Positions 1-12,500 of a stretch of DNA of 64,000 nt are shown here, piece after piece; position 1 is the stretch's first letter, and every line of letters starts with the position of its first letter. The stretch comes from Ricordea florida. Lineage: Eukaryota > Cnidaria > Anthozoa > Corallimorpharia > Ricordeidae. The stretch covers positions 15,854,733 through 15,918,732 of the forward strand of contig OX453280.1 of NCBI GenBank assembly GCA_949710005.1, in the 5' to 3' direction. Made by a program: the position numbers and the translations under genes. Under the pieces are notes generated by a model. The model made no database searches, was not told the origin of the DNA, and was given only the letters and a program-made list of their open reading frames with translations.

Positions 1-3000
1 CGAATCGTTACAATCAAAATTTTTATCGCAAAATAAACTTTACTGCACACCACACTAAAACATGTATAGAAAAGATTCGAAATGATTCTATAACTTACCC
101 CCCTAAATGACGGTCCCCCTGCCCATACAATCTCTTATAATGTATTTTCACCAAAATCAGTCAGGTCGAGTTTCTTGGCAGCCAGCTGCAGGTATCGTAT
201 CTCAGCTTCTAGAGTAAGTACAAACACGGGATAAAGTGCGTTTTAAAGTTCATTTCAAATGCTACAACATGGTGAAAATGGAATATTGATAACTAATTCG
301 TGTAATGAGCACTGATTACATGAACTTTAGTACTCTCTGAGCCGTCTGCTCTAGATTTAGCTGCCTTAAGTCAATATCTTTACAGTCAAAACTCAATAAG
401 ATCGCAAATTACGAAATATCTGATTTTCTGCATAGATAATGCCCTGTCCTACTTGTACAAATCTGCTAACTTTTGGAATTGCAAAGATTATCCAAGCCAA
501 GATATCATAGAACAACTTTTATTTTAGGGGCCCACGCTTTGGTCTGAATCACGCATGCGTACTTGCAAATAGTCTGATCTTGAATTCTGATTGAAATCGA
601 ATCGTTACAATCAAAATTTTCATCGCAAAATAAACTTTACTGCACACCACACTAAAACATGTATAGAAAAGATTCGAAATGATTCTATAACTTACCCCCC
701 TAAATGACGGTCCCCCTGCCCATACAATCTCTTATAATGTATTTTCACCAAAATCAGTCAGGTCGAGTTTCTTGGCAGCCAGCTGCAGGTATCGTATCTC
801 AGCTTCTAGAGTAAGTACAAACACGGGATAAAGTGCGTTTTAAAGTTCATTTCAAATGCTACAACATGGTGAAAATGGAATATTGATAACTAATTCGTGT
901 AATGAGCACTGATTACATGAACTTTAGTACTCTCTGAGCCGTCTGCTCTAGATTTAGCTGCCTTAAGTCAATATCTTTACAGTCAAAACTCAATAACATC
1001 GCAAATTACGAAATATCTGATTTTCTGCATAGATAATGCCCTGTCCTACTTGTACAAATCTGCTAACTTTTGGAATTGCAAAGATTATCCAAGCCAAGAT
1101 ATCATAGAACAACTTTTATTTTAGGGGCCCACGCTTTGGTCTGAATCACGCATGCGTACTAACAAATAGTCTGATCTTGAATTCTGATTGAAATCGAATT
1201 GTTACAATCAAAATTTTCATCGCAAAATAAACTTTACTGCACACCACACTAAAACATGTATAGAAAAGATTCGAAATGATTCTATAACTTACCCCCCTAA
1301 ATGACGGTCCTCCTGCCCATACAATCTCTTATAATGTATTTTCACCAAAATCAGTCAGGTCGAGTTTCTTGGCAGCCAGCTGCAGGTATCGTATCTCAGC
1401 TTCTAGAGTAAGTACAAACACGGGATAAGGTGCGTTTTAAAGTTCATTTCAAATGCTACAACATGGTGAAAATGAAATATTGATAACTAATTCGTGTAAT
1501 GAGCACTGATTACATGAACTTTAGTACTCTCTGAGCCGTCTGCTCTAGATTTAGCTGCCTTAAGTCAATATCTTTACAGTCAAAACTCAATAAGATCGCA
1601 AATTACGAAATATCTGATTTTCTGCATAGATAATGCCCTGTCCTACTTGTACAAATCTGCTAACTTTTGGAATTGCAAAGATTATCCAAGCCAAGATATC
1701 ATAGAACAACTTTTATTTTAGGGGCCCACGCTTTGGTCTGAATCACGCATGCGTACTAACAAATAGTCTGATCTTGAATTCTGATTGAAATCGAATCGTT
1801 ACAATCAAAATTTTCATCGCAAAATAAACTTTACTGCACACCACACTAAAACATGTATAGAAAAGATTCGAAATGATTCTATAACTTGCCCCCCTAAATG
1901 ACGGTCCTCCTGCCCATACAATCTCTTATAATGTATTTTCACCAAAATCAGTCAGGTCGAGTTTCTTGGCAGCCAGCTGCAGGTATCGTATCTCAGCTTC
2001 TAGAGTAAGTACAAACACGGGATAAAGTGCGTTTTAAAGTTCATTTCAAATGCTACAACATGGTGAAAATGGAATATTGATAACTAATTCGTGTAATGAG
2101 CACTGATTACATGAACTTTAGTACTCTCTGAGCCGTCTGCTCTAGATTTAGCTGCCTTAAGTCAATATCTTTACAGTCAAAACTCAATAAGATCCCAAAT
2201 TACGAAATATCTGATTTTCTGCATAGATAATGCCCTGTCCTACTTGTACAAATCTGCTAACTTTTGGAATTGCAAAGATTATCCAAGCCAAGATATCATA
2301 GAACAACTTTTATTTTAGGGGCCCACGCTTTGGTCTGAATCACGCATGCGTACTAACAAATAGTCTGATCTTGAATTCTGATTTAAATCGAATCGTTACA
2401 ATCAAAATTTTCATCGCAAAATAAACTTTACTGCACACCACACTAAAACATGTATAGAAGAGATTCGAAATGATTCTATAACTTACCCCCCTAAATGACG
2501 GTCCTCCTGCCCATACAATCTCTTATAATGTATTTTCACCAAAATCAGTCAGGTCGAGTTTCTTGGCAGCCAGCTGCAGGTATCGTATCTCAGCTTCTAG
2601 AGTAAGTACAAACACGGGATAAAGTGCGTTTTAAAGTTCATTTCAAATGCTACAACATGGTGAAAATGGAATATTGATAACTAATTCGTGTAATGAGCAC
2701 TGATTACATGAACTTTAGTACTCTCTGAGCCGTCTGCTCTAGATTTAGCTGCCTTAAGTCAATATCTTTACAGTCAAAACTCAATAAGATCGCAAATTAC
2801 GAAATATCTGATTTTCTGCATAGATAATGCCCTGTCCTACTTGTACAAATCTGCTAACTTTTGGAATTGCAAAGATTATCCAAGCCAAGATATCATAGAA
2901 CAACTTTTATTTTAGGGGCCCACGCTTTGGTCTGAATCACGCATGCGTACTAACAAATAGTCTGATCTTGAATTCTGATTGAAATCGAATCGTTACAATC

Positions 3001-3613
3001 AAAATTTTCATCGCAAAATAAACTTTACTGCACACCACACTAAAACATGTATAGAAAAGATTCGAAATGATTCTATAACTTACCCCCCTAAATGACGGTC
3101 CTCCTGCCCATACAATCTCTTATAATGTATTTTCACCAAAATCAGTCAGGTCGAGTTTCTTGGCAGCCAGCTGCAGGTATCGTATCTCAGCTTCTAGAGT
3201 AAGTACAAACACGGGATAAAGTGCGTTTTAAAGTTCATTTCAAATGCTACAACATGGTGAAAATGGAATATTGATAACTAATTCGTGTAATGAGCACTGA
3301 TTACATGAACTTTAGTACTCTCTGAGCCGTCTGCTCTAGATTTAGCTGCCTTAAGTCAATATCTTTACAGTCAAAACTCAATACGATCGCAAATTACGAA
3401 ATATCTGATTTTCTGCATAGATAATGCCCTGTCCTACTTGTACAAATCTGCTAACTTTTGGAATTGCAAAGATTATCCAAGCCAAGATATCATAGAACAA
3501 CTTTTATTTTAGGGGCCCACGCTTTGGTCTGAATCACGCATGCGTACTAACAAATAGTCTGATCTTGAATTCTGATTGAAATCGAATCGTTACAATCAAA
3601 ATTTTCATCGCAA

Positions 3614-3619
3614 AATAAA
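3614..3619 (+). promoter_or_regulatory. AATAAA, canonical polyadenylation hexamer
   Basis: AATAAA occurs once per unit at P32-37, and I saw no change in it in any copy. It could end plus-strand transcripts if the array is transcribed. A six-base match in AT-rich DNA is weak evidence. Confidence 0.2.
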
Positions 3620-3784
3620 CTTTACTGCACACCACACTAAAACATGTATAGAAAAGATTCGAAATGATTCTATAACTTACCCCCCTAAATGACGGTCCTC
3701 CTGCCCATACAATCTCTTATAATGTATTTTCACCAAAATCAGTCAGGTCGAGTTTCTTGGCAGCCAGCTGCAGGTATCGTATCT

Positions 3785-3945
3785 CAGCTTCTAGAGTAAG
3801 TACAAACACGGGATAAAGTGCGTTTTAAAGTTCATTTCAAATGCTACAACATGGTGAAAATGGAATATTGATAACTAATTCGTGTAATGAGCACTGATTA
3901 CATGAACTTTAGTACTCTCTGAGCCGTCTGCTCTAGATTTAGCTG
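3785..3945 (+). other. Long-range inverted repeat, possible RNA stem (P203-214 with P349-363)
   Basis: The 12 bases at P203-214 (CAGCTTCTAGAG) are the reverse complement of P349-355 plus P359-363 (CTCTAGA and AGCTG), with three extra bases (TTT, P356-358) as a bulge. The loop is 134 bases. Two more inner pairs are possible in RNA (P215 with P348 as U-G, P216 with P347 as A-U). The two commonest substitutions in this region, P351 C to T and P359 A to G, both lie in the 3' arm and both turn a Watson-Crick pair into a G-U pair in plus-strand RNA. Rare variants P207c, P211t, P350c and P363t would break a pair. The stem is in every unit; whether it ever forms is unknown. Confidence 0.4.
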
Positions 3946-4109
3946 CCTTAAGTCAATATCTTTACAGTCAAAACTCAATAAGATCGCAAATTACGAAATA
4001 TCTGATTTTCTGCATAGATAATGCCCTGTCCTACTTGTACAAATCTGCTAACTTTTGGAATTGCAAAGATTATCCAAGCCAAGATATCATAGAACAACTT
4101 TTATTTTAG
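3796..4109 (+). other. Intron-like segment: GTAAGTA donor to TTTTATTTTAG acceptor
   Basis: P214-220 reads GTAAGTA after AGA, a good match to a eukaryotic 5' splice site. P464-470 reads TGCTAAC, which contains a branch-point-like CTAAC. P517-527 reads TTTTATTTTAG followed by G, a good 3' splice site 57 bases past the branch-like A-C. The enclosed segment is 314 bp and the remainder of each unit, across the monomer junction, is 283 bp. This would let a plus-strand transcript be spliced unit by unit into a non-coding RNA. Short motifs like these arise by chance, and no coding frame supports them. Confidence 0.25.
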
Positions 4110-4115
4110 GGGCCC
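4110..4115. other. GGGCCC palindrome in the most G+C-rich part of the unit
   Basis: GGGCCC at P528-533 directly follows the T-rich tract ending in TAG. It is lost by P532g in copy 14 and by P528a in copy 81, which makes those two units distinguishable by loss of the site. Confidence 0.6.
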
Positions 4116-4131
4116 ACGCTTTGGTCTGAAT

Positions 4132-4144
4132 CACGCATGCGTAC
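4132..4144. other. Alternating purine-pyrimidine tract with a 10-bp palindrome
   Basis: P550-562 (CACGCATGCGTAC) alternates pyrimidine and purine for 13 bases, and P551-560 (ACGCATGCGT) is a perfect palindrome around GCATGC. Such tracts with CG, CA and TA steps can take up left-handed or cruciform structure under negative supercoiling. I saw no substitution in this tract in any copy, though variable positions are sparse enough that this alone proves little. Confidence 0.5.
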
Positions 4145-6567
4145 TAACAAATAGTCTGATCTTGAATTCTGATTGAAATCGAATCGTTACAATCAAAATT
4201 TTCATCGCAAAATAAACTTTACTGCACACCACACTAAAACATGTATAGAAAAGATTCGAAATGATTCTATAACTTGCCCCCCTAAATGACGGTCCTCCTG
4301 CCCATACAATCTCTTATAATGTATTTTCACCAAAATCAGTCAGGTCGAGTTTCTTGGCAGCCAGCTGCAGGTATCGTATCTCAGCTTCTAGAGTAAGTAC
4401 AAACACGGGATAAAGTGCGTTTTAAAGTTCATTTCAAATGCTACAACATGGTGAAAATGGAATATTGATAACTAATTCGTGTAATGAGCACTGATTACAT
4501 GAACTTTAGTACTCTCTGAGCCGTCTGCTCTAGATTTAGCTGCCTTAAGTCAATATCTTTACAGTCAAAACTCAATAACATCGCAAATTACGAAATATCT
4601 GATTTTCTGCATAGATAATGCCCTGTCCTACTTGTACAAATCTGCTAACTTTTGGAATTGCAAAGATTATCCAAGCCAAGATATCATAGAACAACTTTTA
4701 TTTTAGGGGCCCACGCTTTGGTCTGAATCACGCATGCGTACTAACAAATAGTCTGATCTTGAATTCTGATTGAAATCGAATTGTTACAATCAAAATTTTC
4801 ATCGCAAAATAAACTTTACTGCACACCACACTAAAACATGTATAGAAAAGATTCGAAATGATTCTATAACTTACCCCCCTAAATGACGGTCCTCCTGCCC
4901 ATACAATCTCTTATAATGTATTTTCACCAAAATCAGTCAGGTCGAGTTTCTTGGCAGCCAGCTGCAGGTATCGTATCTCAGCTTCTAGAGTAAGTACAAA
5001 CACGGGATAAGGTGCGTTTTAAAGTTCATTTCAAATGCTACAACATGGTGAAAATGAAATATTGATAACTAATTCGTGTAATGAGCACTGATTACATGAA
5101 CTTTAGTACTCTCTGAGCCGTCTGCTCTAGATTTAGCTGCCTTAAGTCAATATCTTTACAGTCAAAACTCAATAAGATCGCAAATTACGAAATATCTGAT
5201 TTTCTGCATAGATAATGCCCTGTCCTACTTGTACAAATCTGCTAACTTTTGGAATTGCAAAGATTATCCAAGCCAAGATATCATAGAACAACTTTTATTT
5301 TAGGGGCCCACGCTTTGGTCTGAATCACGCATGCGTACTAACAAATAGTCTGATCTTGAATTCTGATTGAAATCGAATCGTTACAATCAAAATTTTCATC
5401 GCAAAATAAACTTTACTGCACACCACACTAAAACATGTATAGAAAAGATTCGAAATGATTCTATAACTTGCCCCCCTAAATGACGGTCCTCCTGCCCATA
5501 CAATCTCTTATAATGTATTTTCACCAAAATCAGTCAGGTCGAGTTTCTTGGCAGCCAGCTGCAGGTATCGTATCTCAGCTTCTAGAGTAAGTACAAACAC
5601 GGGATAAAGTGCGTTTTAAAGTTCATTTCAAATGCTACAACATGGTGAAAATGGAATATTGATAACTAATTCGTGTAATGAGCACTGATTACATGAACTT
5701 TAGTACTCTCTGAGCCGTCTGCTCTAGATTTAGCTGCCTTAAGTCAATATCTTTACAGTCAAAACTCAATAAGATCGCAAATTACGAAATATCTGATTTT
5801 CTGCATAGATAATGCCCTGTCCTACTTGTACAAATCTGCTAACTTTTGGAATTGCAAAGATTATCCAAGCCAAGATATCATAGAACAACTTTTATTTTAG
5901 GGGCCCACGCTTTGGTCTGAATCACGCATGCGTACTAACAAATAGTCTGATCTTGAATTCTGATTGAAATCGAATCGTTACAATCAAAATTTTCATCGCA
6001 AAATAAACTTTACTGCACACCACACTAAAACATGTATAGAAAAGATTCGAAATGATTCTATAACTTACCCCCCTAAATGACGGTCCTCCTGCCCATACAA
6101 TCTCTTATAATGTATTTTCACCAAAATCAGTCAGGTCGAGTTTCTTGGCAGCCAGCTGCAGGTATCGTATCTCAGCTTCTAGAGTAAGTACAAACACGGG
6201 ATAAAGTGCGTTTTAAAGTTCATTTCAAATGCTACAACATGGTGAAAATGGAATATTGATAACTAATTCGTGTAATGAGCACTGATTACATGAACTTTAG
6301 TACTCTCTGAGCCGTCTGCTCTAGATTTAGCTGCCTTAAGTCAATATCTTTACAGTCAAAACTCAATAAGATCGCAAATTACGAAATATCTGATTTTCTG
6401 CATAGATAATGCCCTGTCCTACTTGTACAAATCTGCTAACTTTTGGAATTGCAAAGATTATCCAAGCCAAGATATCATAGAACAACTTTTATTTTAGGGG
6501 CCCACGCTTTGGTCTGAATCACGCATGCGTACTAACAAATAGTCTGATCTTGAATTCTGATTGAAAT

Positions 6568-9500
6568 CGAATCGTTACAATCAAAATTTTCATCGCAAAA
6601 TAAACTTTACTGCACACCACACTAAAACATGTATAGAAAAGATTCGAAATGATTCTATAACTTACCCCCCTAAATGACGGTCCTCCTGCCCATACAATCT
6701 CTTATAATGTATTTTCACCAAAATCAGTCAGGTCGAGTTTCTTGGCAGCCAGCTGCAGGTATCGTATCTCAGCTTCTAGAGTAAGTACAAACACGGGATA
6801 AAGTGCGTTTTAAAGTTCATTTCAAATGCTACAACATGGTGAAAATGGAATATTGATAACTAATTCGTGTAATGAGCACTGATTACATGAAATTTAGTAC
6901 TCTCTGAGCCGTCTGCTTTAGATTTGGCTGCCTTAAGTCAATATCTTTACAGTCAAAACTCAATAAGATCGCAAATTACGAAATATCTGATTTTCTGCAT
7001 AGATAATGCCCTGTCCTACTTGTACAAATCTGCTAACTTTTGGAATTGCAAAGATTATCCAAGCCAAGATATCATAGAACAACTTTTATTTTAGGGGCCC
7101 ACGCTTTGGTCTGAATCACGCATGCGTACTAACAAATAGTCTGATCTTGAATTCTCATTGAAATCGAATCGTTACAATCAAAATTTTCATCGCAAAATAA
7201 ACTTTACTGCACACCACACTAAAACATGTATGGAAAAGATTCGAAATGATTCTATAACTTACCCCCCTAAATGACGGTCCTCCTGCCCATACAATCTCTT
7301 ATAATGTATTTTCACCAAAATCAGTCAGGTCGAGTTTCTTGGCAGCCAGCTGCAGGTATCGTATCTCAGCTTCTAGAGTAAGTACAAACACGGGATAAAG
7401 TGCGTTTTAAAGTTCATTTCAAATGCTACAACATGGTGAAAATGGAATATTGATAACTAATTCGTGTAATGAGCACTGATTACATGAACTTTAGTACTCT
7501 CTGAGCCGTCTGCTCTAGATTTAGCTGCCTTAAGTCAATATCTTTACAGTCAAAACTCAATAAGATCGCAAATTACGAAATATCTGATTTTCTGCATAGA
7601 TAATGCCCTGTCCTACTTGTACAAATCTGCTAACTTTTGGAATTGCAAAGATTATCCAAGCCAAGATATCATAGAACAACTTTTATTTTAGGGGCCCACG
7701 CTTTGGTCTGAATCACGCATGCGTACTAACAAATAGTCTGATCTTGAATTCTGATTGAAATCGAATCGTTACAATCAAAATTTTCATCGCAAAATAAACT
7801 TTACTGCACACCACACTAAAACATGTATAGAAAAGATTCGAAATGATTCTATAACTTACCCCCCTAAATGACGGTCCTCCTGCCCATACAATCTCTTATA
7901 ATGTATTTTCACCAAAATCAGTCAGGTCGAGTTTCTTGGCAGCCAGCTGCAGGTATCGTATCTCAGCTTCTAGAGTAAGTACAAACACGGGATAAAGTGC
8001 GTTTTAAAGTTCATTTCAAATGCTACAACATGGTGAAAATGGAATATTGATAACTAATTCGTGTAATGAGCACTGATTACATGAACTTTAGTACTCTCTG
8101 AGCCGTCTGCTCTAGATTTAGCTGCCTTAAGTCAATATCTTTACAGTCAAAACTCAATAAGATCGCAAATTACGAAATATCTGATTTTCTGCATAGATAA
8201 TGCCCTGTCCTACTTGTACAAATCTGCTAACTTTTGGAATTGCAAAGATTATCCAAGCCAAGATATCATAGAACAACTTTTATTTTAGGGGCGCACGCTT
8301 TGGTCTGAATCACGCATGCGTACTAACAAATAGTCTGATCTTGAATTCTGATTGAAATCGAATCGTTACAATCAAAATTTTCATCGCAAAATAAACTTTA
8401 CTGCACACCACACTAAAACATGTATAGAAGAGATTCGAAATGATTCTATAACTTACCCCCCTAAATGACGGTCCTCCTGCCCATACAATCTCTTATAATG
8501 TATTTTCACCAAAATCAGTCAGGTCGAGTTTCTTGGCAGCCAGCTGCAGGTATCGTATCTCAGCTTCTAGAGTAAGTACAAACACGGGATAAAGTGCGTT
8601 TTAAAGTTCATTTCAAATGTTACAACATGGTGAAAATGGAATATTGATAACTAATTCGTGTAATGAGCACTGATTACATGAACTTTAGTACTCTCTGAGC
8701 CGTCTGCTCTAGATTTAGCTGCCTTAAGTCAATATCTTTACAGTCAAAACTCAATAAGATCGCAAATTACGAAATATCTGATTTTCTGCATAGATAATGC
8801 CCTGTCCTACTTGTACAAATCTGCTAACTTTTGGAATTGCAAAGATTATCCAAGCCAAGATATCATAGAACAACTTTTATTTTAGGGGCCCACGCTTTGG
8901 TCTGAATCACGCATGCGTACTAACAAATAGTCTGATCTTGAATTCTGATTGAAATGGAATCGTTACAATCAAAATTTTCATCGCAAAATAAACTTTACTG
9001 CACACCACACTAAAACATGTATAGAAAAGATTCGAAATGATTCTATAACTTACCCCCCTAAATGACGGTCCTCCTGCCCATACAATCTCTTATAATGTAT
9101 TTTCACCAAAATCAGTCAGGTCGAGTTTCTTGGCAGCCAGCTGCAGGTATCGTATCTCAGCTTCTAGAGTAAGTACAAACACGGGATAAAGTGCGTTTTA
9201 AAGTTCATTTCAAATGCTACAACATGGTGAAAATGGAATATTGATAACTAATTCGTGTAATGAGCACTGATTACATGAACTTTAGTACTCTCTGAGCCGT
9301 CTGCTCTAGATTTAGCTGCCTTAACTCAATATCTTTACAGTCAAAACTCAATAAGATCGCAAATTACGAAATATCTGATTTTCTGCATAGATAATGCGTT
9401 GTCCTACTTGTACAAATCTGCTAACTTTTGGAATTGCAAAGATTATCCAAGCCAAGATATCATAGAACAACTTTTATTTTAGGGGCCCACGCTTTGGTCT

Positions 9501-12500
9501 GAATCACGCATGCGTACTAACAAATAGTCTGATCTTGAATTCTGATTGAAATCGAATCGTTACAATCAAAATTTTCATCGCAAAATAAACTTTACTGCAC
9601 ACCACACTAAAACATGTATAGAAAAGATTCGAAATGATTCTATAACTTACCCCCCTAAATGACGGTCCTCCTGCCCATACAATCTCTTATAATGTATTTT
9701 CACCAAAATCAGTCAGGTCGAGTTTCTTGGCAGCCAGCTGCAGGTATCGTATCTCAGCTTCTAGAGTAAGTACAAACACGGGATAAGGTGCGTTTTATAG
9801 TTTATTTCAAATGCTACAACATGGTGAAAATGAAATATTGATAACTAATTCGTGTAATGAGCACTGATTACATGAACTTTAGTACTCTCTGAGCCGTCTG
9901 CTCTAGATTTAGCTGCCTTAAGTCAATATCTTTACAGTCAAAACTCAATAAGATCGCAAATTACGAAATATCTGATTTTCTGCATAGATAATGCCCTGTC
10001 CTACTTGTACAAATCTGCTAACTTTTGGAATTGCAAAGATTATCCAAGCCAAGATATCATAGAACAACTTTTATTTTAGGGGCCCACGCTTTGGTCTGAA
10101 TCACGCATGCGTACTAACAAATAGTCTGATCTTGAATTCTGATTGAAATCGAATCGTTACAATCAAAATTTTCATCGCAAAATAAACTTTACTGCACACC
10201 ACACTAAAACATGTATAGAAAAGATTCGAAATGATTCTATAACTTACCCCCCTAAATGACGGTCCTCCTGCCCATACAATCTCTTATAATGTATTTTCAC
10301 CAAAATCAGTCAGGTCGAGTTTCTTGGCAGCCAGCTGCAGGTATCGTATCTCAGCTTCTAGAGTAAGTACAAACACGGGATAAAGTGCGTTTTAAAGTTC
10401 ATTTCAAATGCTACAACATGGTGAAAATGGAATATTGATAACTAATTCGTGTAATGAGCACTGATTACATGAACTTTAGTACTCTCTGAGCCCTCTGCTC
10501 TAGATTTAGCTGCCTTAAGTCAATATCTTTACAGTCAAAACTCAATAAGATCGCAAATTACGAAATATCTGATTTTCTGCATAGATAATGCCCTGTCCTA
10601 CTTGTACAAATCTGCTAACTTTTGGAATTGCAAAGATTATCCAAGCCAAGATATCATAGAACAACTTTTATTTTAGGGGCCCACGCTTTGGTCTGAATCA
10701 CGCATGCGTACTAACAAATAGTCTGATCTTGAATTCTGATTGAAATCGAATCGTTACAATCAAAATTTTTATCGCAAAATAAACTTTACTGCACACCACA
10801 CTAAAACATGTATAGAAAAGATTCGAAATGATTCTATAACTTACCCCCCTAAATGACGGTCCTCCTGCCCATACAATCTCTTATAATGTATTTTCACCAA
10901 AATCAGTCAGGTCGAGTTTCTTGGCAGCCAGCTGCAGGTATCGTATCTCAGCTTCTAGAGTAAGTACAAACACGGGATAAAGTGCGTTTTAAAGTTCATT
11001 TCAAATGCTACAACATGGTGAAAATGGAATATTGATAACTAATTCGTGTAATGAGCACTGATTACATGAACTTTAGTACTCTCTGAGCCGTCTGCTCTAG
11101 ATTTAGCTGCCTTAAGTCAATATCTTTACAGTCAAAACTCAATAAGATCGCAAATTACGAAATATCTGATTTTCTGCATAGATAATGCCCTGTCCTACTT
11201 GTACAAATCTGCTAACTTTTGGAATTGCAAAGATTATCCAAGCCAAGATATCATAGAACAACTTTTATTTTAGGGGCCCACGCTTTGGTCTGAATCACGC
11301 ATGCGTACTAACAAATAGTCTGATCTTGAATTCTGATTGAAATCGAATCGTTACAATCAAAATTTTCATCGCAAAATAAACTTTACTGCACACCACACTA
11401 AAACATGTATAGAAAAGATTCGAAATGATTCTATAACTTACCCCCCTAAATGACGGTCCTCCTGCCCATACAATCTCTTATAATGTATTTTCACCAAAAT
11501 CAGTCAGGTCGAGTTTCTTGGCAGCCAGCTGCAGGTATCGTATCTCAGCTTCTAGAGTAAGTACAAACACGGGATAAAGTGCGTTTTAAAGTTTATTTCA
11601 AATGCTACAACATGGTGAAAATGGAATATTGATAACTAATTCGTGTAATGAGCACTGATTACATGAACTTTAGTACTCTCTGAGCCGTCTGCTCTAGATT
11701 TAGCTGCCTTAAGTCAATATCTTTACAGTCAAAACTCAATAAGATCGCAAATTACGAAATATCTGATTTTCTGCATAGATAATGCCCTGTCCTACTTGTA
11801 CAAATCTGCTAACTTTTGGAATTGCAAAGATTATCCAAGCCAAGATATCATAGAACAACTTTTATTTTAGGGGCCCACGCTTTGGTCTGAATCACGCATG
11901 CGTACTAACAAATAGTCTGATCTTGAATTCTGATTGAAATCGAATCGTTACAATCAAAATTTTCATCGCAAAATAAACTTTACTGCACACCACACTAAAA
12001 CATGTATGGAAAAGATTCGAAATGATTCTATAACTTACCCCCCTAAATGACGGTCCTCCTGCCCATACAATCTCTTATAATGTATTTTCACCAAAATCAG
12101 TCAGGTCGAGTTTCTTGGCAGCCAGCTGCAGGTATCGTATCTCAGCTTCTAGAGTAAGTACAAACACGGGATAAAGTGCGTTTTAAAGTTCATTTCAAAT
12201 GCTACAACATGGTGAAAATGGAATATTGATAACTAATTCGTGTAATGAGCACTGATTACATGAACTTTAGTACTCTCTGAGCCGTCTGCTTTAGATTTAG
12301 CTGCCTTAAGTCAATATCTTTACAGTCAAAACTCAATAAGATCGCAAATTACGAAATATCTGATTTTCTGCATAGATAATGCCCTGTCCTACTTGTACAA
12401 ATCTGCTAACTTTTGGAATTGCAAAGATTATCCAAGCCAAGATATCATAGAACAACTTTTATTTTAGGGGCCCACGCTTTGGTCTGAATCACGCATGCGT

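Larger units (their letters stand above)
3590..3994. repeat. Weak internal similarity inside the monomer (P8-36 and P380-412)
   Basis: P8-19 and P380-391 agree at 11 of 12 bases (TTACAATCAAAA, TTACAGTCAAAA). Shortly after, P25-32 and P401-408 agree at 8 of 8 (ATCGCAAA). The spacers are 5 and 9 bases, so the offset moves from 372 to 376. This may be a trace of an old duplication inside the unit. I found no regular sub-repeat at 199 bp (one third of the unit) or at any other period. Confidence 0.3.
3583..4179. repeat. Reference monomer (copy 7), identical to my consensus
   Basis: I use this copy as the reference because I found no difference from the majority base at any position. Monomer positions (P) quoted elsewhere equal window position minus 3582 here. 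Landmarks in order: AATAAA P32-37; TTCGAA P76-81; a run of six C at P98-103; CAGCTG and CTGCAG overlapping at P183-191; TCTAGA at P208-213 and again at P350-355; donor-like GTAAGTA P214-220; CTTAAG P365-370; TTGTACAA P453-460; CTAAC P466-470; GATATC P501-506; GGGCCC P528-533; the palindrome ACGCATGCGT P551-560; GAATTC P582-587. These six-base sites recur once or twice per unit, so digestion of the array should give a 597-bp ladder. Confidence 0.95.
1..6567. repeat. Copies 1-11: left zone with private alleles and a 6-copy-spaced variant group
   Basis: Copy 1 has P24t, P117c and TG instead of AA at P564-565, a change seen in no other copy. Copies 1 and 2 alone carry P117c. Copy 2 has P400c; copy 3 has P6t, P235g and P281a; copy 4 has P97g, P404c and P593t. 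Six copies later copy 8 has P97g and P400c, copy 9 repeats P6t/P235g/P281a exactly, and copy 10 has P97g. Copy 5 has P72g and copy 6 has P399c; copies 7 and 11 match consensus. The private alleles of copies 1-2 could mean that exchange with the rest of the array weakens toward the left, but the array edge is not seen. Confidence 0.85.

Noticed and set aside
3718-3723. TATAAT at P136-141 as a bacterial -10 promoter element
   Set aside because: There is no -35 element about 17 bases upstream, no gene follows, and a 64-kb satellite array is not bacterial.
3759-3787. Faint similarity of GCAGGTATCGTATCTCAGC to the 5' part of U4 snRNA, and GGTCGAGTTTC to a tRNA box B
   Set aside because: No Sm site, no U6-pairing region, no A box and no cloverleaf could be found; the matches are short and broken.
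3879-3897. CENP-B-box-like start (ATTCGTGTAATG at P296-307)
   Set aside because: The TTCG and the central A fit, but the required CGGG is absent (AGCA is found), and no other TTCG or CCCG in the unit fits.
4041-4100. A 59-base stretch (P459-517) free of variants as a sign of selection
   Set aside because: With about 57 variable sites in 597 bases, one gap of this size somewhere is not very unlikely by chance, so it is not strong evidence of constraint.
3906-4109. A 67-codon stop-free run on the plus strand (P324-524, ending in TAG)
   Set aside because: It has no ATG, begins right after an in-frame TGA, and resembles chance open sequence; it is the longest in six frames, which shows that the unit is non-coding.
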